From an uncultured Coriobacteriaceae bacterium (GTDB lineage Bacteria > Actinomycetota > Coriobacteriia > Coriobacteriales > Eggerthellaceae), in assembly GCA_900550055.1 (NCBI GenBank), contig URQU01000005.1, positions 1 through 64,000 of the forward strand: a DNA stretch of 64,000 bases, in the 5' to 3' direction. Below the pieces are notes generated by a model that did no database searches, was not told where the DNA came from, and saw only the letters and a program-made list of their open reading frames with translations. The position numbers were made by a program, and so were the translations under genes. Below, one piece after another: positions 33,575 to 42,669 of this stretch; the first letter of the stretch is position 1, and each line of letters begins with the position of its first letter.

Positions 33575-34738
33575 ATGGCGGTCAATCGTTTCGTGCTCAA
33601 CAACATCTCGTATCACGGTGCCGGTGCGATTGGGGAGATTCCCGGCGAGATCACGCGCCGCGGCTTCGCGAAGGCGTTCGTGTGCTCCGACCCTGACCTG
33701 GTGAGATTCGGCGTCACGGGCAAGGTGACGGCCAAGCTCGACGAAGCCGGCATCCCGTGGGAGCTTTACGACCAGATCAAGCCCAACCCCACCATCAAGA
33801 ACGTGCAGGACGGCGTGGCTGCGTTCAAGGCTTCCGGCGCCGATATGATCGTGGCCGTGGGCGGCGGTTCGGCCATGGACACCGCCAAGGGCATCGGCAT
33901 CATCGCGGAGAACCCCGAGTTCGCCGACGTGGTCTCGCTCGAGGGCGTAGCGCCCACGAAGAACCACGCCACGTTCACCATCGCCGTCCCCACCACGGCG
34001 GGCACGGCGGCCGAGGTTACTATCAACTACGTCATCACCGACCCCGAAAAGGTGCGCAAGTTCGTGTGCGTCGACGTCAACGATATCCCCGATGTGGCGG
34101 TGGTCGACCCCGACATGATGGCCAGCATGCCGGCGGGCCTGACCGCGGCCACGGGCATGGACGCGCTCACGCACGCCATCGAGGGCTACACCACGAAGGG
34201 CGCGTGGGAGCTGTCCGACATGTTCCACTTGAAGGCCATCGAGCTGATTTCGAAGAACCTGCGCGCGGCGTACGCCGAGGCGAAGTCGGGCGAGCCGGGC
34301 GCCGGCCGCGAGGGTATGGCGCTTGGCCAGTATGTTGCCGGCATGGGCTTCTCCAACGTCGGTCTGGGCATCGACCACGCTATGGCGCACACGCTGTCGG
34401 CGCATTACGACACGCCGCACGGCGTGGCGTGCGCCATGCTGCTGCCGGTTGCCATGGAGTTCAACAAGCCGGTGTGCGCCGAGCGTTTGGTCGATGTAGC
34501 GCGTGCCATGGGCGTCGATGTTGCGGGTATGAGCACGGAAGCTGCCGCCGACGCGGCCATCGCCGCCGTGCGCCAGCTGTCCGCCGATGTGGAGATCCCG
34601 CATACCTGCAACGGTCTGGTGGCGGAAGATCTCGAGCAGCTGGCAACCGACGCCATGGCCGACGCCTGCTTCCCGGGCAATCCCCGCGAAGCCGACCACG
34701 CCCAGGTGGTCGACCTGTTCCGCAAGGTTATGGCGTAA
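33575..34738 (+). CDS. fucO: Iron-containing alcohol dehydrogenase, lactaldehyde reductase (FucO)-like
   Basis: A 387-residue group III alcohol dehydrogenase, near the 382 residues of FucO. The NAD-binding GGGSAMDTAKGIG is about residue 97. Metal-binding residues are in DPDMMASMPAG, DALTHAIEGY, GIDHAMAHTL and DTPHGVACAM (Asp and three His). FucO reduces lactaldehyde to 1,2-propanediol; other primary alcohols are possible. The ATG at 33575 has AAAGGGGG upstream, and earlier in-frame codons (from 33455) are not family-like. A strong terminator follows. Confidence 0.88.
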   Translation: MAVNRFVLNNISYHGAGAIGEIPGEITRRGFAKAFVCSDPDLVRFGVTGKVTAKLDEAGIPWELYDQIKPNPTIKNVQDGVAAFKASGADMIVAVGGGSAMDTAKGIGIIAENPEFADVVSLEGVAPTKNHATFTIAVPTTAGTAAEVTINYVITDPEKVRKFVCVDVNDIPDVAVVDPDMMASMPAGLTAATGMDALTHAIEGYTTKGAWELSDMFHLKAIELISKNLRAAYAEAKSGEPGAGREGMALGQYVAGMGFSNVGLGIDHAMAHTLSAHYDTPHGVACAMLLPVAMEFNKPVCAERLVDVARAMGVDVAGMSTEAAADAAIAAVRQLSADVEIPHTCNGLVAEDLEQLATDAMADACFPGNPREADHAQVVDLFRKVMA

Positions 34739-34814
34739 GGTAGCCTGCGCTAGCTCCGAGCTAAGGTGCTGGCGCAGAACCAGGGCGGCCGCGATAAAGG
34801 CTTAAACCTACTAA

Positions 34815-34854
34815 GGGCTGGTCCCGGAAGCGTTCCGGGACCAGCCCCTTTTTG
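34815..34854 (+). terminator. Rho-independent terminator of the alcohol dehydrogenase gene
   Basis: A perfect 15-bp stem GGGCTGGTCCCGGAA / TTCCGGGACCAGCCC with a 3-nt loop, followed by CTTTTTG, about 75 bp past the stop. Confidence 0.9.
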
Positions 34855-34932
34855 TTTGGTGACGATTCTCTTGTGGCGCATATGCATCCCGGCGACCCTT
34901 GGGCGGATTAAAGCCGGGCCCGGGGGCTCGGG

Positions 34933-35883
34933 TTAAGCCTCGAACGGGTTGCTTTCGTCCTTGGGCTTTTGCTGGGCGGCCTGCGCTGCGAGGATGTCCG
35001 GCAGGATCGAGGAGGAACCCTCGAAGCCTGACGGGAGCAGGATGGTCGAAGCCTTGCCGGATTCGGCGAACGACCCCATCATCTCCACCCATTGGGTGTA
35101 CGTGAACAGGTCGTTCGCTTCCTTGGCGGATACGCCCGAGGACTTGATCACGTCAAGCGATGCGGCGATGCCGTCGGCGATGGCCTTGCGCTGGTTCGCG
35201 ATGCCGATGCCCGTCTGCTCCATGGCCTCGGCCTGGGCGCGCGCCGCCACGACGGTCTTGGTGCGCTCGGCCTCGGCGAGCGCCTTCGCCGCCTCCTGGT
35301 CGCGCTGCGCGGAGTTGATCGCGTTCATGGAGCGCTCGACGTCCTTCGGCAGCTCGATGTCGGTGATGAGCGTGGTGATGATGTCGTAGCCGTAGCCCGC
35401 CATGAGCTCCGTCACGGAATCTTTCACGTTTTGCGCGATGAGGTCCTTGTTGTCGAACACCTCGTCGAGCGTGTAGCCGGGGATGGCCGAGCGCAGCGCG
35501 TCGGCGATGTAGCTTTCCATCTGGTCGATGGGGTTGCTCAGGATGTAGTAGCTGCGGTAAACGCCTGACTGCTCGACGGTCTGGGCGGGCATCTGGTCGA
35601 CGCGGAACTGGACCGAGACCGCCGTGCCGATGGTCACGTTGTCCTTCGTCTTGCCGTTGAGCGAGTAACGCGCCTCTTGCGTGCGCAGGTTGACCTCGGC
35701 GGCGCGGCGCTCGATGATCGGAATCAGGAAGTGAAGGCCCGGCTGCACGATACGGTTGAACTTGCCGAGGCGCTCGATGATGGACGCCTCCTGCTGCCGC
35801 ACGACGAACAGCATCGGCGAGCCAAGGGCCGCGGACCCGACGGCCGCAGCGATGAACAGGATGAGAAGGGTAAGTACGATCAT
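34933..35883 (-). CDS. SPFH/band 7 (stomatin-type) membrane protein
   Basis: A 316-residue protein with one N-terminal membrane helix (MIVLTLLILFIAAAVGSAAL), then the SPFH domain: VRQQEASIIERLGKFNRIVQ and PGLHFLIPIIERR. A long coiled-coil follows with the usual AEAERTKTVVAARAQAEAME. These oligomeric membrane scaffolds organise microdomains or guard proteases such as FtsH. The start is supported by AAAGGAAG on the minus strand. No NfeD partner is adjacent. Confidence 0.9.
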   Translation of the reverse strand: MIVLTLLILFIAAAVGSAALGSPMLFVVRQQEASIIERLGKFNRIVQPGLHFLIPIIERRAAEVNLRTQEARYSLNGKTKDNVTIGTAVSVQFRVDQMPAQTVEQSGVYRSYYILSNPIDQMESYIADALRSAIPGYTLDEVFDNKDLIAQNVKDSVTELMAGYGYDIITTLITDIELPKDVERSMNAINSAQRDQEAAKALAEAERTKTVVAARAQAEAMEQTGIGIANQRKAIADGIAASLDVIKSSGVSAKEANDLFTYTQWVEMMGSFAESGKASTILLPSGFEGSSSILPDILAAQAAQQKPKDESNPFEA

Positions 35884-35973
35884 GGTGCTTCCTTTCTGCT
35901 GGGATGAGCTGATTCTAACGGATAAAGGAAGCCGGCAACGTAACATTCTGCGCACGTTCCGTTCGCATATGCT

Positions 35974-37539
35974 TTATCCTGCCTGGTCGACCTGCTTTTG
36001 CACGAGTGCCGCGAGTTCCTTTTTGCTGTGCACGTCCAGCTTGGCGTAGATGCTGCGGGTGTGGGCTCGGATGGTGTAGATCGACACCACTTCGCGGTCG
36101 GCGATCTCCTGGGCGGTTCGGCCGCGCGCTAGTCCCAGGAACACCTCGGTCTCACGGGCGGACAGGCCCGCGGCGCGTGCGACCTCCTCGCAGGCAAGCT
36201 TCCATCTGCCTGGCTGCCTGGCAGCGCCGACACCCGAAGCGTCGTCTGCCGAGTCCGCGCGGCCCTCGTCCACGGGCAGCAGCATGTTGTTGATCTGCTT
36301 CTCGGAGAAAACGAACAGCACGTCGATGAGCACGGCCACGCCGATCAGGGCGATGATGACCTTCATCACGCTCTCCGAGATATGTGACGCCTGGTACGCC
36401 ATGGCCAAAAGACTTGCCACAAGCGTGCCGCCCGATAACGCCGCATTGCCGAACGCTACGATGCGCAACGCGCCGCCGCGCCACTGATATACCAGGTAAT
36501 ACAGCATGGCCCACACCACCATGTTGTAGCACGTGCACACCACCCATGCGCCCGACGCCACAGCAGGCGTGTTCAAGGAGAACATGGCGATGCACACGAT
36601 AAGCACCGTCAGCGCGCAGGCAGCAATGGAGTACATCTTTGCGAATCCGTCGCGTCGGGATTTCGCGAGCAGCACGGCGGCCATGATGGCGATCATAAGG
36701 GGGATCTCGATAAGCTGGGAAACCACGTTTGCGCCGATGGCGAACGTCGGTGGCACGCTGATCAGCACATATGCGCGAATCAGCTCAAGTGCCGTGGAGC
36801 ACAGGCCGATGGAGGCGAGCAGCACCCAGAATCTGCGCGTCAGCTTCACCGGAGTGGCGAGCACCTGTTTCTCGCCGCGCACGTCCTTGCGGCGTATGCA
36901 GAAAAGCGCCGCCCCTATCACGGGCAGTGCGATGAACGCTGCGACGGCGATCGGCTGTGGGCAGCCGTTCAACACGAAGTAGATGGCAATCGAAAATAGC
37001 GTGCATTCGGCCAGCCGGTAGAGCGCGCGGTGGGGCGGCAGCGTGCCGAACAGGGCGGCGGCGCGTACGAACAGCATGGTGGTGCCGATGCCTGAGAGCA
37101 CGCAGCCGGAGTTGAACAGCACGGTGAGCGCGGAGTGGGGGACGGCTGCGCCCAGCACTTCGCTACGCGCGTTGCAGATGAGGAGTGTGCCCACAGCTGC
37201 CACAAGGCCGCCGATGAACGTGGTCCGGTTCTTCGCGACCCATTTGGAGAAGCGGTCGGCGAACAGCGCGACGAGCGACAGCGTGATGAAGCATGCCAGC
37301 AGGTGCACGAGCATGAGGTTCTCGGTGATGTTGCTGTTGTCGGTCTCGTGCAGCCAGAACGATCCGGAGAACGCGATGGTGTTCCACGCGATCCAGCAGC
37401 CCAGGCCCAGATACGTCAAGCTGGGCGCCTGTCGGTCGATGGACGCAAGCGCCGTCGAGAATCGCTCGGAAACGCTCGCGGTCGCTTTTCCTTGTGTGCG
37501 CTGGTTCTGCGTCGTGTCGTCCTGTTCGCGAATTGCCAT
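35974..37539 (-). CDS. LuxR-family regulator with a 12-helix membrane (MFS-like) N-terminal domain
   Basis: 521 residues: about 400 residues of membrane helices arranged like a 12-segment MFS domain (YLGLGCWIAWNTIAFSGSFW onward), then a cytosolic LuxR/GerE HTH: GLSARETEVFLGLARGRTAQ, EIADREVVSIYTIRAHTRSI and YAKLDVHSK. This architecture is expanded in Eggerthella relatives, where members control neighbouring molybdoenzyme genes in response to their substrates. It is transcribed away from the molybdoenzyme cluster and shares its regulatory region with it, so it is the likely sensor-regulator of that cluster. Confidence 0.92.
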   Translation of the reverse strand: MAIREQDDTTQNQRTQGKATASVSERFSTALASIDRQAPSLTYLGLGCWIAWNTIAFSGSFWLHETDNSNITENLMLVHLLACFITLSLVALFADRFSKWVAKNRTTFIGGLVAAVGTLLICNARSEVLGAAVPHSALTVLFNSGCVLSGIGTTMLFVRAAALFGTLPPHRALYRLAECTLFSIAIYFVLNGCPQPIAVAAFIALPVIGAALFCIRRKDVRGEKQVLATPVKLTRRFWVLLASIGLCSTALELIRAYVLISVPPTFAIGANVVSQLIEIPLMIAIMAAVLLAKSRRDGFAKMYSIAACALTVLIVCIAMFSLNTPAVASGAWVVCTCYNMVVWAMLYYLVYQWRGGALRIVAFGNAALSGGTLVASLLAMAYQASHISESVMKVIIALIGVAVLIDVLFVFSEKQINNMLLPVDEGRADSADDASGVGAARQPGRWKLACEEVARAAGLSARETEVFLGLARGRTAQEIADREVVSIYTIRAHTRSIYAKLDVHSKKELAALVQKQVDQAG

Positions 37540-37600
37540 ATCCCCCCGATTCCCGATTGGCTTTCGTGTTATTGACCGGAAGAAGGCGTGACGCCACCGG

Positions 37601-37687
37601 GCGAACAGGGGACGGAGGTGTGTTCACGTGTTAGGCCCTTGGGAACCCGAGATTCCGCCGTGAACACACCTCCGTCCCCTGTTCACG
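37601..37687. repeat. R2 palindromic repeat
   Basis: GAACAGGGGACGGAGGTGTG then TTCACG, a 30-nt loop, and the complement ending CCTCCGTCCCCTGTTCACG. It lies upstream of the LuxR gene. Confidence 0.7.
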
Positions 37688-37713
37688 TGTCCCCTTCTTC
37701 GTCTACCTATTCT

Positions 37714-37797
37714 AAACCCCTACGTCCATATTCGACTAGTTAACAAGTGACCATACAACGGTGTCAACATCGTTAACTAGTGACGTAGCTGGGGTTT
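37714..37797. promoter_or_regulatory. Double palindrome upstream of the molybdoenzyme cluster
   Basis: The inner arms ACTAGTTAAC (37735-37744) and GTTAACTAGT (37772-37781) are perfect complements. The outer arms AAACCCCTACGTC (37714-37726) and GACGTAGCTGGGGTTT (37782-37797) match apart from an inserted dinucleotide. The segment between the inner arms holds TTGACACC on the minus strand. It sits 47 bp before the gene at 37844, between divergently transcribed genes, and is a plausible binding site for the LuxR regulator. Confidence 0.6.
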
Positions 37798-37843
37798 TGC
37801 GAAAAACGTATGGTGGTGACCGTTCCGAGACGAGGGGGTCATC

Positions 37844-38716
37844 ATGAATATCAAGAACAAGCCGCTGCCGAGGTTCGAGGTTCCGTCGAGCTATGAGAAG
37901 TATGCGGAAGGCGGCTATCTGATGGATGTGCGCGAGCCTGAGGCCGACAGCTTCGGCGATCGCAAGCCCACCATCGCCTCGGGCGCGGGCGCTGCTGCCG
38001 TCGATCCCGCTGCCATTGTGCAGGGCGCGGCTGCGGATGCCGAATACGAGCTTCCCGATGAGCCCACGTTCGCCGATCGCGTGAACATGGTGGTCATGTG
38101 CGTCGGTTCCCAGAACGCGCTGCGCGAGGCGTTGTACAAGACGCTGGCGTTCTGCCAGCAAGCCCATGAGTTCATCGAGGTCGAGGATTTTATCGCCCAA
38201 ACCGATGAGTTCGTCTACAGCCATATCATGCAGACGCCGTTCGCCATGATCCAGATGCTCGTCGACGCCGGCGGCCTTGCGCAAACGCCGCTCGATAGCG
38301 AAGGCAGCCCCATCGCCGACGAGCAGCTGGCGAACCTTTCCGAGGACGAAGCCGACGATCTGATCGCCACGTACCGCATCCAGGTCACCGACGCCGGCGC
38401 CGAAACCGTGCGCCTGCTGGCGCCCGAGCGCCGCATCGAGGCGCAGCTTTCCCTGCGCCCGCATCGTCGCGATACCTATTTCGCCGTGCTCGATTTCTGC
38501 ACGCAACCGCGCAAGTTCCCGGAAATCGAGGCGCTCTTCAAGACCACTTCCGGCCTGTCGCAAGACATCGTGGCCGATCATCACAAGCTTTCGCCCGACT
38601 TCTACGTCGACAAGCTCGACAAGGCCGGCGCGCTCGTGTGGCGCGGCGCCTGGGTCGCAACCGACGCGGGCAAGCGCATGCTGCAAGCCCACAAGCGCGA
38701 GCAAGCAACCGCGTAA
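37844..38716 (+). CDS. Hypothetical protein, possible winged-helix regulator or cluster accessory
   Basis: A 290-residue soluble protein with GAGGGGG upstream. The N-terminal ~65 residues are low complexity. The rest alternates helices with two similar segments that could be winged helices: ALYKTLAFCQQAHEFIEVED and AVLDFCTQPRKFPEIEALFK, each followed by ALV-type ends (MLVDAGGL, LDKAGALVWRGAW and TDAGKRML). I do not recognise the family. It lies first after the palindromic operator and is on the same strand as the molybdoenzyme, though an R2 repeat separates them. Confidence 0.65.
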   Translation: MNIKNKPLPRFEVPSSYEKYAEGGYLMDVREPEADSFGDRKPTIASGAGAAAVDPAAIVQGAAADAEYELPDEPTFADRVNMVVMCVGSQNALREALYKTLAFCQQAHEFIEVEDFIAQTDEFVYSHIMQTPFAMIQMLVDAGGLAQTPLDSEGSPIADEQLANLSEDEADDLIATYRIQVTDAGAETVRLLAPERRIEAQLSLRPHRRDTYFAVLDFCTQPRKFPEIEALFKTTSGLSQDIVADHHKLSPDFYVDKLDKAGALVWRGAWVATDAGKRMLQAHKREQATA

Positions 38717-38793
38717 CCGCGTCTGCCGGCGAAGCGGCTGGTTGCGGGCGCGCTGGGAACTCCCGCCAGCCCGCCGATCGGCTCGCGGCCCCC

Positions 38794-38885
38794 ACGTGAA
38801 CAGAGGACGGAGGTGTGTTCACGTTGACCCCATCGGGTGAACGCGAATCGCATCCGTGAACACACCTCCGTCCCCTGTTCACCCC
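38794..38885. repeat. R2 palindromic repeat with an extra half-unit
   Basis: CGTGAACAGAGGACGGAGGT on the left; ACACCTCCGTCCCCTGTTCA on the right, followed by a duplicated CCCTGTTCACCC. Confidence 0.65.
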
Positions 38886-38983
38886 TGTTCACCCATCCCA
38901 CCCAACAAGCAATATGGCAGCAGGAGAAACCCGCTGCCTATCGCAATAGACGAGTAAGCAAGGATCAAAAGGAGGAGGAAGCT

Positions 38984-41900
38984 TTGTCTACGACTATGAC
39001 ACGTCGCTCGTTCATGAAGACGGCAGCGGTCACCGGCGCGGTTGGCGCGCTGGGGCTGGGCGCCGCTCACAACATGGCACCGAGCGACAAGGCATGGGCC
39101 GACAACGACGTGCACGAGGTTCGCACGTCCTGCCGAGCCTGTATCGCCAACTGCGGCGTCATCGCCACGGTGAGCAATGGCCGCGTCATCAAGCTGAGGG
39201 GCGATTCCATCGACCCGATGTCGAAGGGCCGCATGTGCCCGAAGGGCCTGTCGGGCATCCAGGCGCTGTACCACCCCAACCGCAACAAGTACCCCATGAA
39301 GCGCGTGGGCGCCAAGCCCGGCAACCAGTGGGAGCGCATCAGCTGGGATGAGGCGGCGAAAACCGTGGCCCAGCACATGATCGACATGCGCGACAAGACC
39401 GGCAAGCACGGCCTTCTGTGCACCACCGGCGGCGGTGGCAACCCGCAGTTCTTCAGCCCGCCGCGTTTCCGCAACTTCTGGGGCGCCGGCAACGTGTTCG
39501 AGCCCGGCTGCGCGCAGTGCTACCTGCCGCGTAACTTCACCATGCCGCTGGTCAACGGCATCGGCGATACCTCGATCGCCGACTCCGGCTGCTCGGAGCT
39601 GTACAAGCCGGCCAAGTACGGTGGGCTGACGGAAGTCTACGTCATCTGGGGCACCGGCCCGGCGTGGCACTCGCCTTCCACCTCCGGCCGTTGCGTGGCC
39701 GAGCTGCGTGACAACGGCTGCAAGACCGTCGTCGTCGACCCGCGATTCACCGCCGACGCCAGCAAGGCCGACGTGTGGCTGCCCATCAAGCCCGGCACCG
39801 ACATGGCCATGATGCTCGGTTGGATGCACTACATCATCGAGAACAAGCTCTACGAGAAGATCCCCGGCTACGAGACATTCTGCGAGCAGTGGACGAACCT
39901 TCCGTTCCTGGTGGACCCGCGCGACAACGTCAGCCTGCCGCCCGTCGCCGAGGACATCACCAAGGACGGCCAGCTGCTGCGCGCGTCGGCCGTGTTCGAC
40001 GACGTCGACGCCACCAACGAGGGCTATGTGTACTTCGACACCGAGAAGGGCGAGGTCACGAAGGCGTTCGCCCTGGGCCCGGACAACGACGGCACGTACC
40101 ACCCGCAGATGTTCGGCACCGTGGATGTGAAGCTCAAGGACGGCTCCACCATCACGTGCAAGACCGCGTTCGAGGCCTACAAGGACCGTTGTGCCGACTT
40201 CGACTTGGACACCGTGGCCGAGATCACCGGCTGCAAGAAGGAGAAGATCATCGAGGCCATCGAGCTGTACTGCTCGAGCGCGCACGGCGGCATCTCCCTG
40301 GGCGTTGCTACCGACATGTACCCGGGTTCGGCGCAGGCCGCCATCGGCGCCGCGGCGCTCGATTGCATGACCGCGCACCTGTGGCACAGCGGCTGCCCGG
40401 CCAACAAGGTGGGCGGCCAGGGCTCGAAGGGCCTGACCAGCTGCGAGTCCACCATCTTCCCCTCCGGCTTCATCGGGGATACGAAGTACCAGTTCCAGAC
40501 CAATGACGCCATCCTCGAACGTCTTGGCTACTGCGAGCACAAGGGCCTCGGCGGATGGATGCACTCCCACATCCCCACGGTGCTCTCCGCCGTGCTCACC
40601 GGCGAACCGTACCAGCCGAAGGTGTGGATCGAGCGCTCCGGCAACAAGATGGCCGCGCTGGGCAACTCCAGCTCCTGGGTCGACGCGTTCCCGAAGTTCG
40701 ACCTGATCGTGCACGGCTACATGTACCCGACCAGCTTCACCACCGAGGCCGCCGACATCGTGTTCCCCGTGTGCGAGTGGCTGGAGAATGCGTTCGCGCA
40801 GAACCGCTTGAACGTCAACCTCATGCGCAAGCCGGTGACGAACCTGTTCGAGGCCGCCGACGAGATCATGATGTGGGGCAAGATCGCCGAGGCCATGTCC
40901 GACCCCAGCTCGGAGCTCTACGACGCCAACATGGAGGCGTGCATGGATGACGAGAAGATCGGCAGCCCCATGGTGCCCGCGTACTGGAAGACCATCAACG
41001 AGTACTGGGATTGGGTCGCCCAGCAGGGCGGCGATAAGTCCGTCACCACCATGGAGCAGGCCATGGAGGCCTTCCCCATGAAGTGGGCGGAAGACGACGA
41101 GTACTGGGGCGGCACCACGTATGACGGATACTGCCAGGTCAACGCCGGTGCCGGCGTTGCAGGCAAGGTCGATCCGGGCATGGAAGGCTCCGGCGCCGAT
41201 GACGGCAAGGTCACCTACACCGGCTTCTCCACGGCTGCCCGCGACATCAAGGACAACCCGAAGAAGTGCGGTCCGTACGCCGACACCATGCTCTACCTGG
41301 GCCGTCACGGCAACGAGAAGTTCGACATGCCCGCCGCGGTGGTGGACTACAACCCCATGCCGTACTACTTCACGCCCGAGGACCAGTCCGAATACGGCGA
41401 CGAGTACCCGCTGCGCCTGACCGAGGGCCGCATCCCGTACTTCCATCACGGCACGCTGCGCAACAACCCCTACCTGCGCGAGCTGTATCCGGCTCCCGAG
41501 CTGTGGATCTCCCCGGAGAACGCAGGCAAGTACGGCATCGTCGACGGCGACTGGGTGAACATCAAGTCCCCGCGCACCGACGGCAAGGACGTGTTCCGCG
41601 ACATCACCACGGGCCTGTCCACCGACACCGTCATGGCCGGCGGCAAGGACGCGAAGTTCGGCCCGAGCGAGTTCGCTCCCGGCGAGGAGCTGACGGCTAA
41701 CGGCCAGAGCGTCGTCAAGGACGGCATCTTCGCCGTGGCGCGCGTGACGAAGGGCATCGCGGAGGGCACCGTGTACATGGAGCGCTTTTGGAACCCCGAG
41801 TTCTTGGAAGACGGCTCCGACGGCCGCAAGTCATGGACCACGGAGAACATGAACGTGCTGACGAAGAACACGGGCTACTTCAACCCCGAGTTCGGCACCT

Positions 41901-42034
41901 ACACCCTGCGCGGCATCCACGTCAAGGTTGCCAAGGCGCAGCGCCCGGAGGGCATCTGGTACGAGCCGACCGACTTCGAACCCTGGATGCCTGAGCCCAC
42001 GGAAAACACGGGAGGAGCGTTTTACACCAAATGA
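38984..42034 (+). CDS. Tat-exported molybdopterin oxidoreductase, catalytic subunit (DMSO reductase superfamily)
   Basis: 1016 residues from a TTG at 38984, 5 bp after GGAGGAGG; the ATG 12 bp later is too far from that site. The Tat signal TRRSFMK (residues 6-12) is followed by a hydrophobic stretch to AWA. The [4Fe-4S] site has C50, C53, C57 and C85 (SCRACIANCGV ... MCPKG). Later segments VYVIWGTGPAW, VVDPRFTADASKADVWLPIK and YFHHGTLRNNPYLRE match bis-MGD enzymes of the DmsA/transhydroxylase-like branch seen in Eggerthella, which includes catechol dehydroxylases. The substrate cannot be read from sequence. It overlaps the FeS subunit by 4 bp. Confidence 0.9.
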   Translation: MSTTMTRRSFMKTAAVTGAVGALGLGAAHNMAPSDKAWADNDVHEVRTSCRACIANCGVIATVSNGRVIKLRGDSIDPMSKGRMCPKGLSGIQALYHPNRNKYPMKRVGAKPGNQWERISWDEAAKTVAQHMIDMRDKTGKHGLLCTTGGGGNPQFFSPPRFRNFWGAGNVFEPGCAQCYLPRNFTMPLVNGIGDTSIADSGCSELYKPAKYGGLTEVYVIWGTGPAWHSPSTSGRCVAELRDNGCKTVVVDPRFTADASKADVWLPIKPGTDMAMMLGWMHYIIENKLYEKIPGYETFCEQWTNLPFLVDPRDNVSLPPVAEDITKDGQLLRASAVFDDVDATNEGYVYFDTEKGEVTKAFALGPDNDGTYHPQMFGTVDVKLKDGSTITCKTAFEAYKDRCADFDLDTVAEITGCKKEKIIEAIELYCSSAHGGISLGVATDMYPGSAQAAIGAAALDCMTAHLWHSGCPANKVGGQGSKGLTSCESTIFPSGFIGDTKYQFQTNDAILERLGYCEHKGLGGWMHSHIPTVLSAVLTGEPYQPKVWIERSGNKMAALGNSSSWVDAFPKFDLIVHGYMYPTSFTTEAADIVFPVCEWLENAFAQNRLNVNLMRKPVTNLFEAADEIMMWGKIAEAMSDPSSELYDANMEACMDDEKIGSPMVPAYWKTINEYWDWVAQQGGDKSVTTMEQAMEAFPMKWAEDDEYWGGTTYDGYCQVNAGAGVAGKVDPGMEGSGADDGKVTYTGFSTAARDIKDNPKKCGPYADTMLYLGRHGNEKFDMPAAVVDYNPMPYYFTPEDQSEYGDEYPLRLTEGRIPYFHHGTLRNNPYLRELYPAPELWISPENAGKYGIVDGDWVNIKSPRTDGKDVFRDITTGLSTDTVMAGGKDAKFGPSEFAPGEELTANGQSVVKDGIFAVARVTKGIAEGTVYMERFWNPEFLEDGSDGRKSWTTENMNVLTKNTGYFNPEFGTYTLRGIHVKVAKAQRPEGIWYEPTDFEPWMPEPTENTGGAFYTK

Positions 42035-42666
42035 GCCGCAATTGCTTAGTTGTTGACCTGGATAAATGCATCGGCTGCCACGCGTGCGAGGTGGCCTGCA
42101 AGAACGAGAACGGCATCGCCTTGGGCGAGTACTGGAACCGCGTGCTGCAGATCGGCCCGCACGGGACCTTCCCCGACCTGGAGCAGTATTGGCTGCCCGT
42201 GCAGTGCCAGCAGTGCGAGGACGCGCCCTGCGTGCACGTGTGCCCGACCGGCGCGAGCTACCGCGACGCCGACGGCAAGGTGCTGGTGGACAAGGAGAAG
42301 TGCATCGGCTGCAAGTACTGCATGATGGCCTGCCCTTATGGCGTTCGTTCGTGGAACACTAAGGAGAAGGCCGTCGAGAAGTGCACCCTGTGCGGCCAGC
42401 TGACCAGCGCCGGCCAGGAGCCCGCGTGCGTGGCCGCGTGCTGCGCGAACGCCCGCTTCTATGGTGACCTGGACGACCCGAGCTCCGACGTGTCGAAGGC
42501 CGTGGCGGCAGCCGATCCGGCAAGCGTGCACACCCTGCACGATGCCGGCAACAAGCCGCTGACGCGCTACATCCTGTCGGACAAGATCGCCACGTGGCAC
42601 GACGTGGACGCCATCAAGCCGGCGTCCGACGCGCAGGACGCCGCGTGGTTCGCGAAGGAGGCGTAA
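42031..42666 (+). CDS. Four-cluster iron-sulfur electron-transfer subunit (DmsB-like)
   Basis: A 211-residue ferredoxin-type subunit. Four cysteine groups are visible: CIGCHACEVAC, CQQCEDAPCVHVCP, CIGCKYCMMACPYG and CTLC...CVAACC, giving four [4Fe-4S] clusters. It would pass electrons from the membrane anchor to the catalytic subunit. The ATGA overlap with the preceding gene indicates coupling. It has no signal of its own and is probably exported with the Tat partner. Confidence 0.93.
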   Translation: MSRNCLVVDLDKCIGCHACEVACKNENGIALGEYWNRVLQIGPHGTFPDLEQYWLPVQCQQCEDAPCVHVCPTGASYRDADGKVLVDKEKCIGCKYCMMACPYGVRSWNTKEKAVEKCTLCGQLTSAGQEPACVAACCANARFYGDLDDPSSDVSKAVAAADPASVHTLHDAGNKPLTRYILSDKIATWHDVDAIKPASDAQDAAWFAKEA

Positions 42667-42669
42667 GGC

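Noticed and set aside
38879..41449. 856-codon minus-strand open frame opposite the molybdoenzyme gene
   Set aside because: Same reason; the plus strand encodes an unmistakable enzyme with Tat signal and FeS cysteines.
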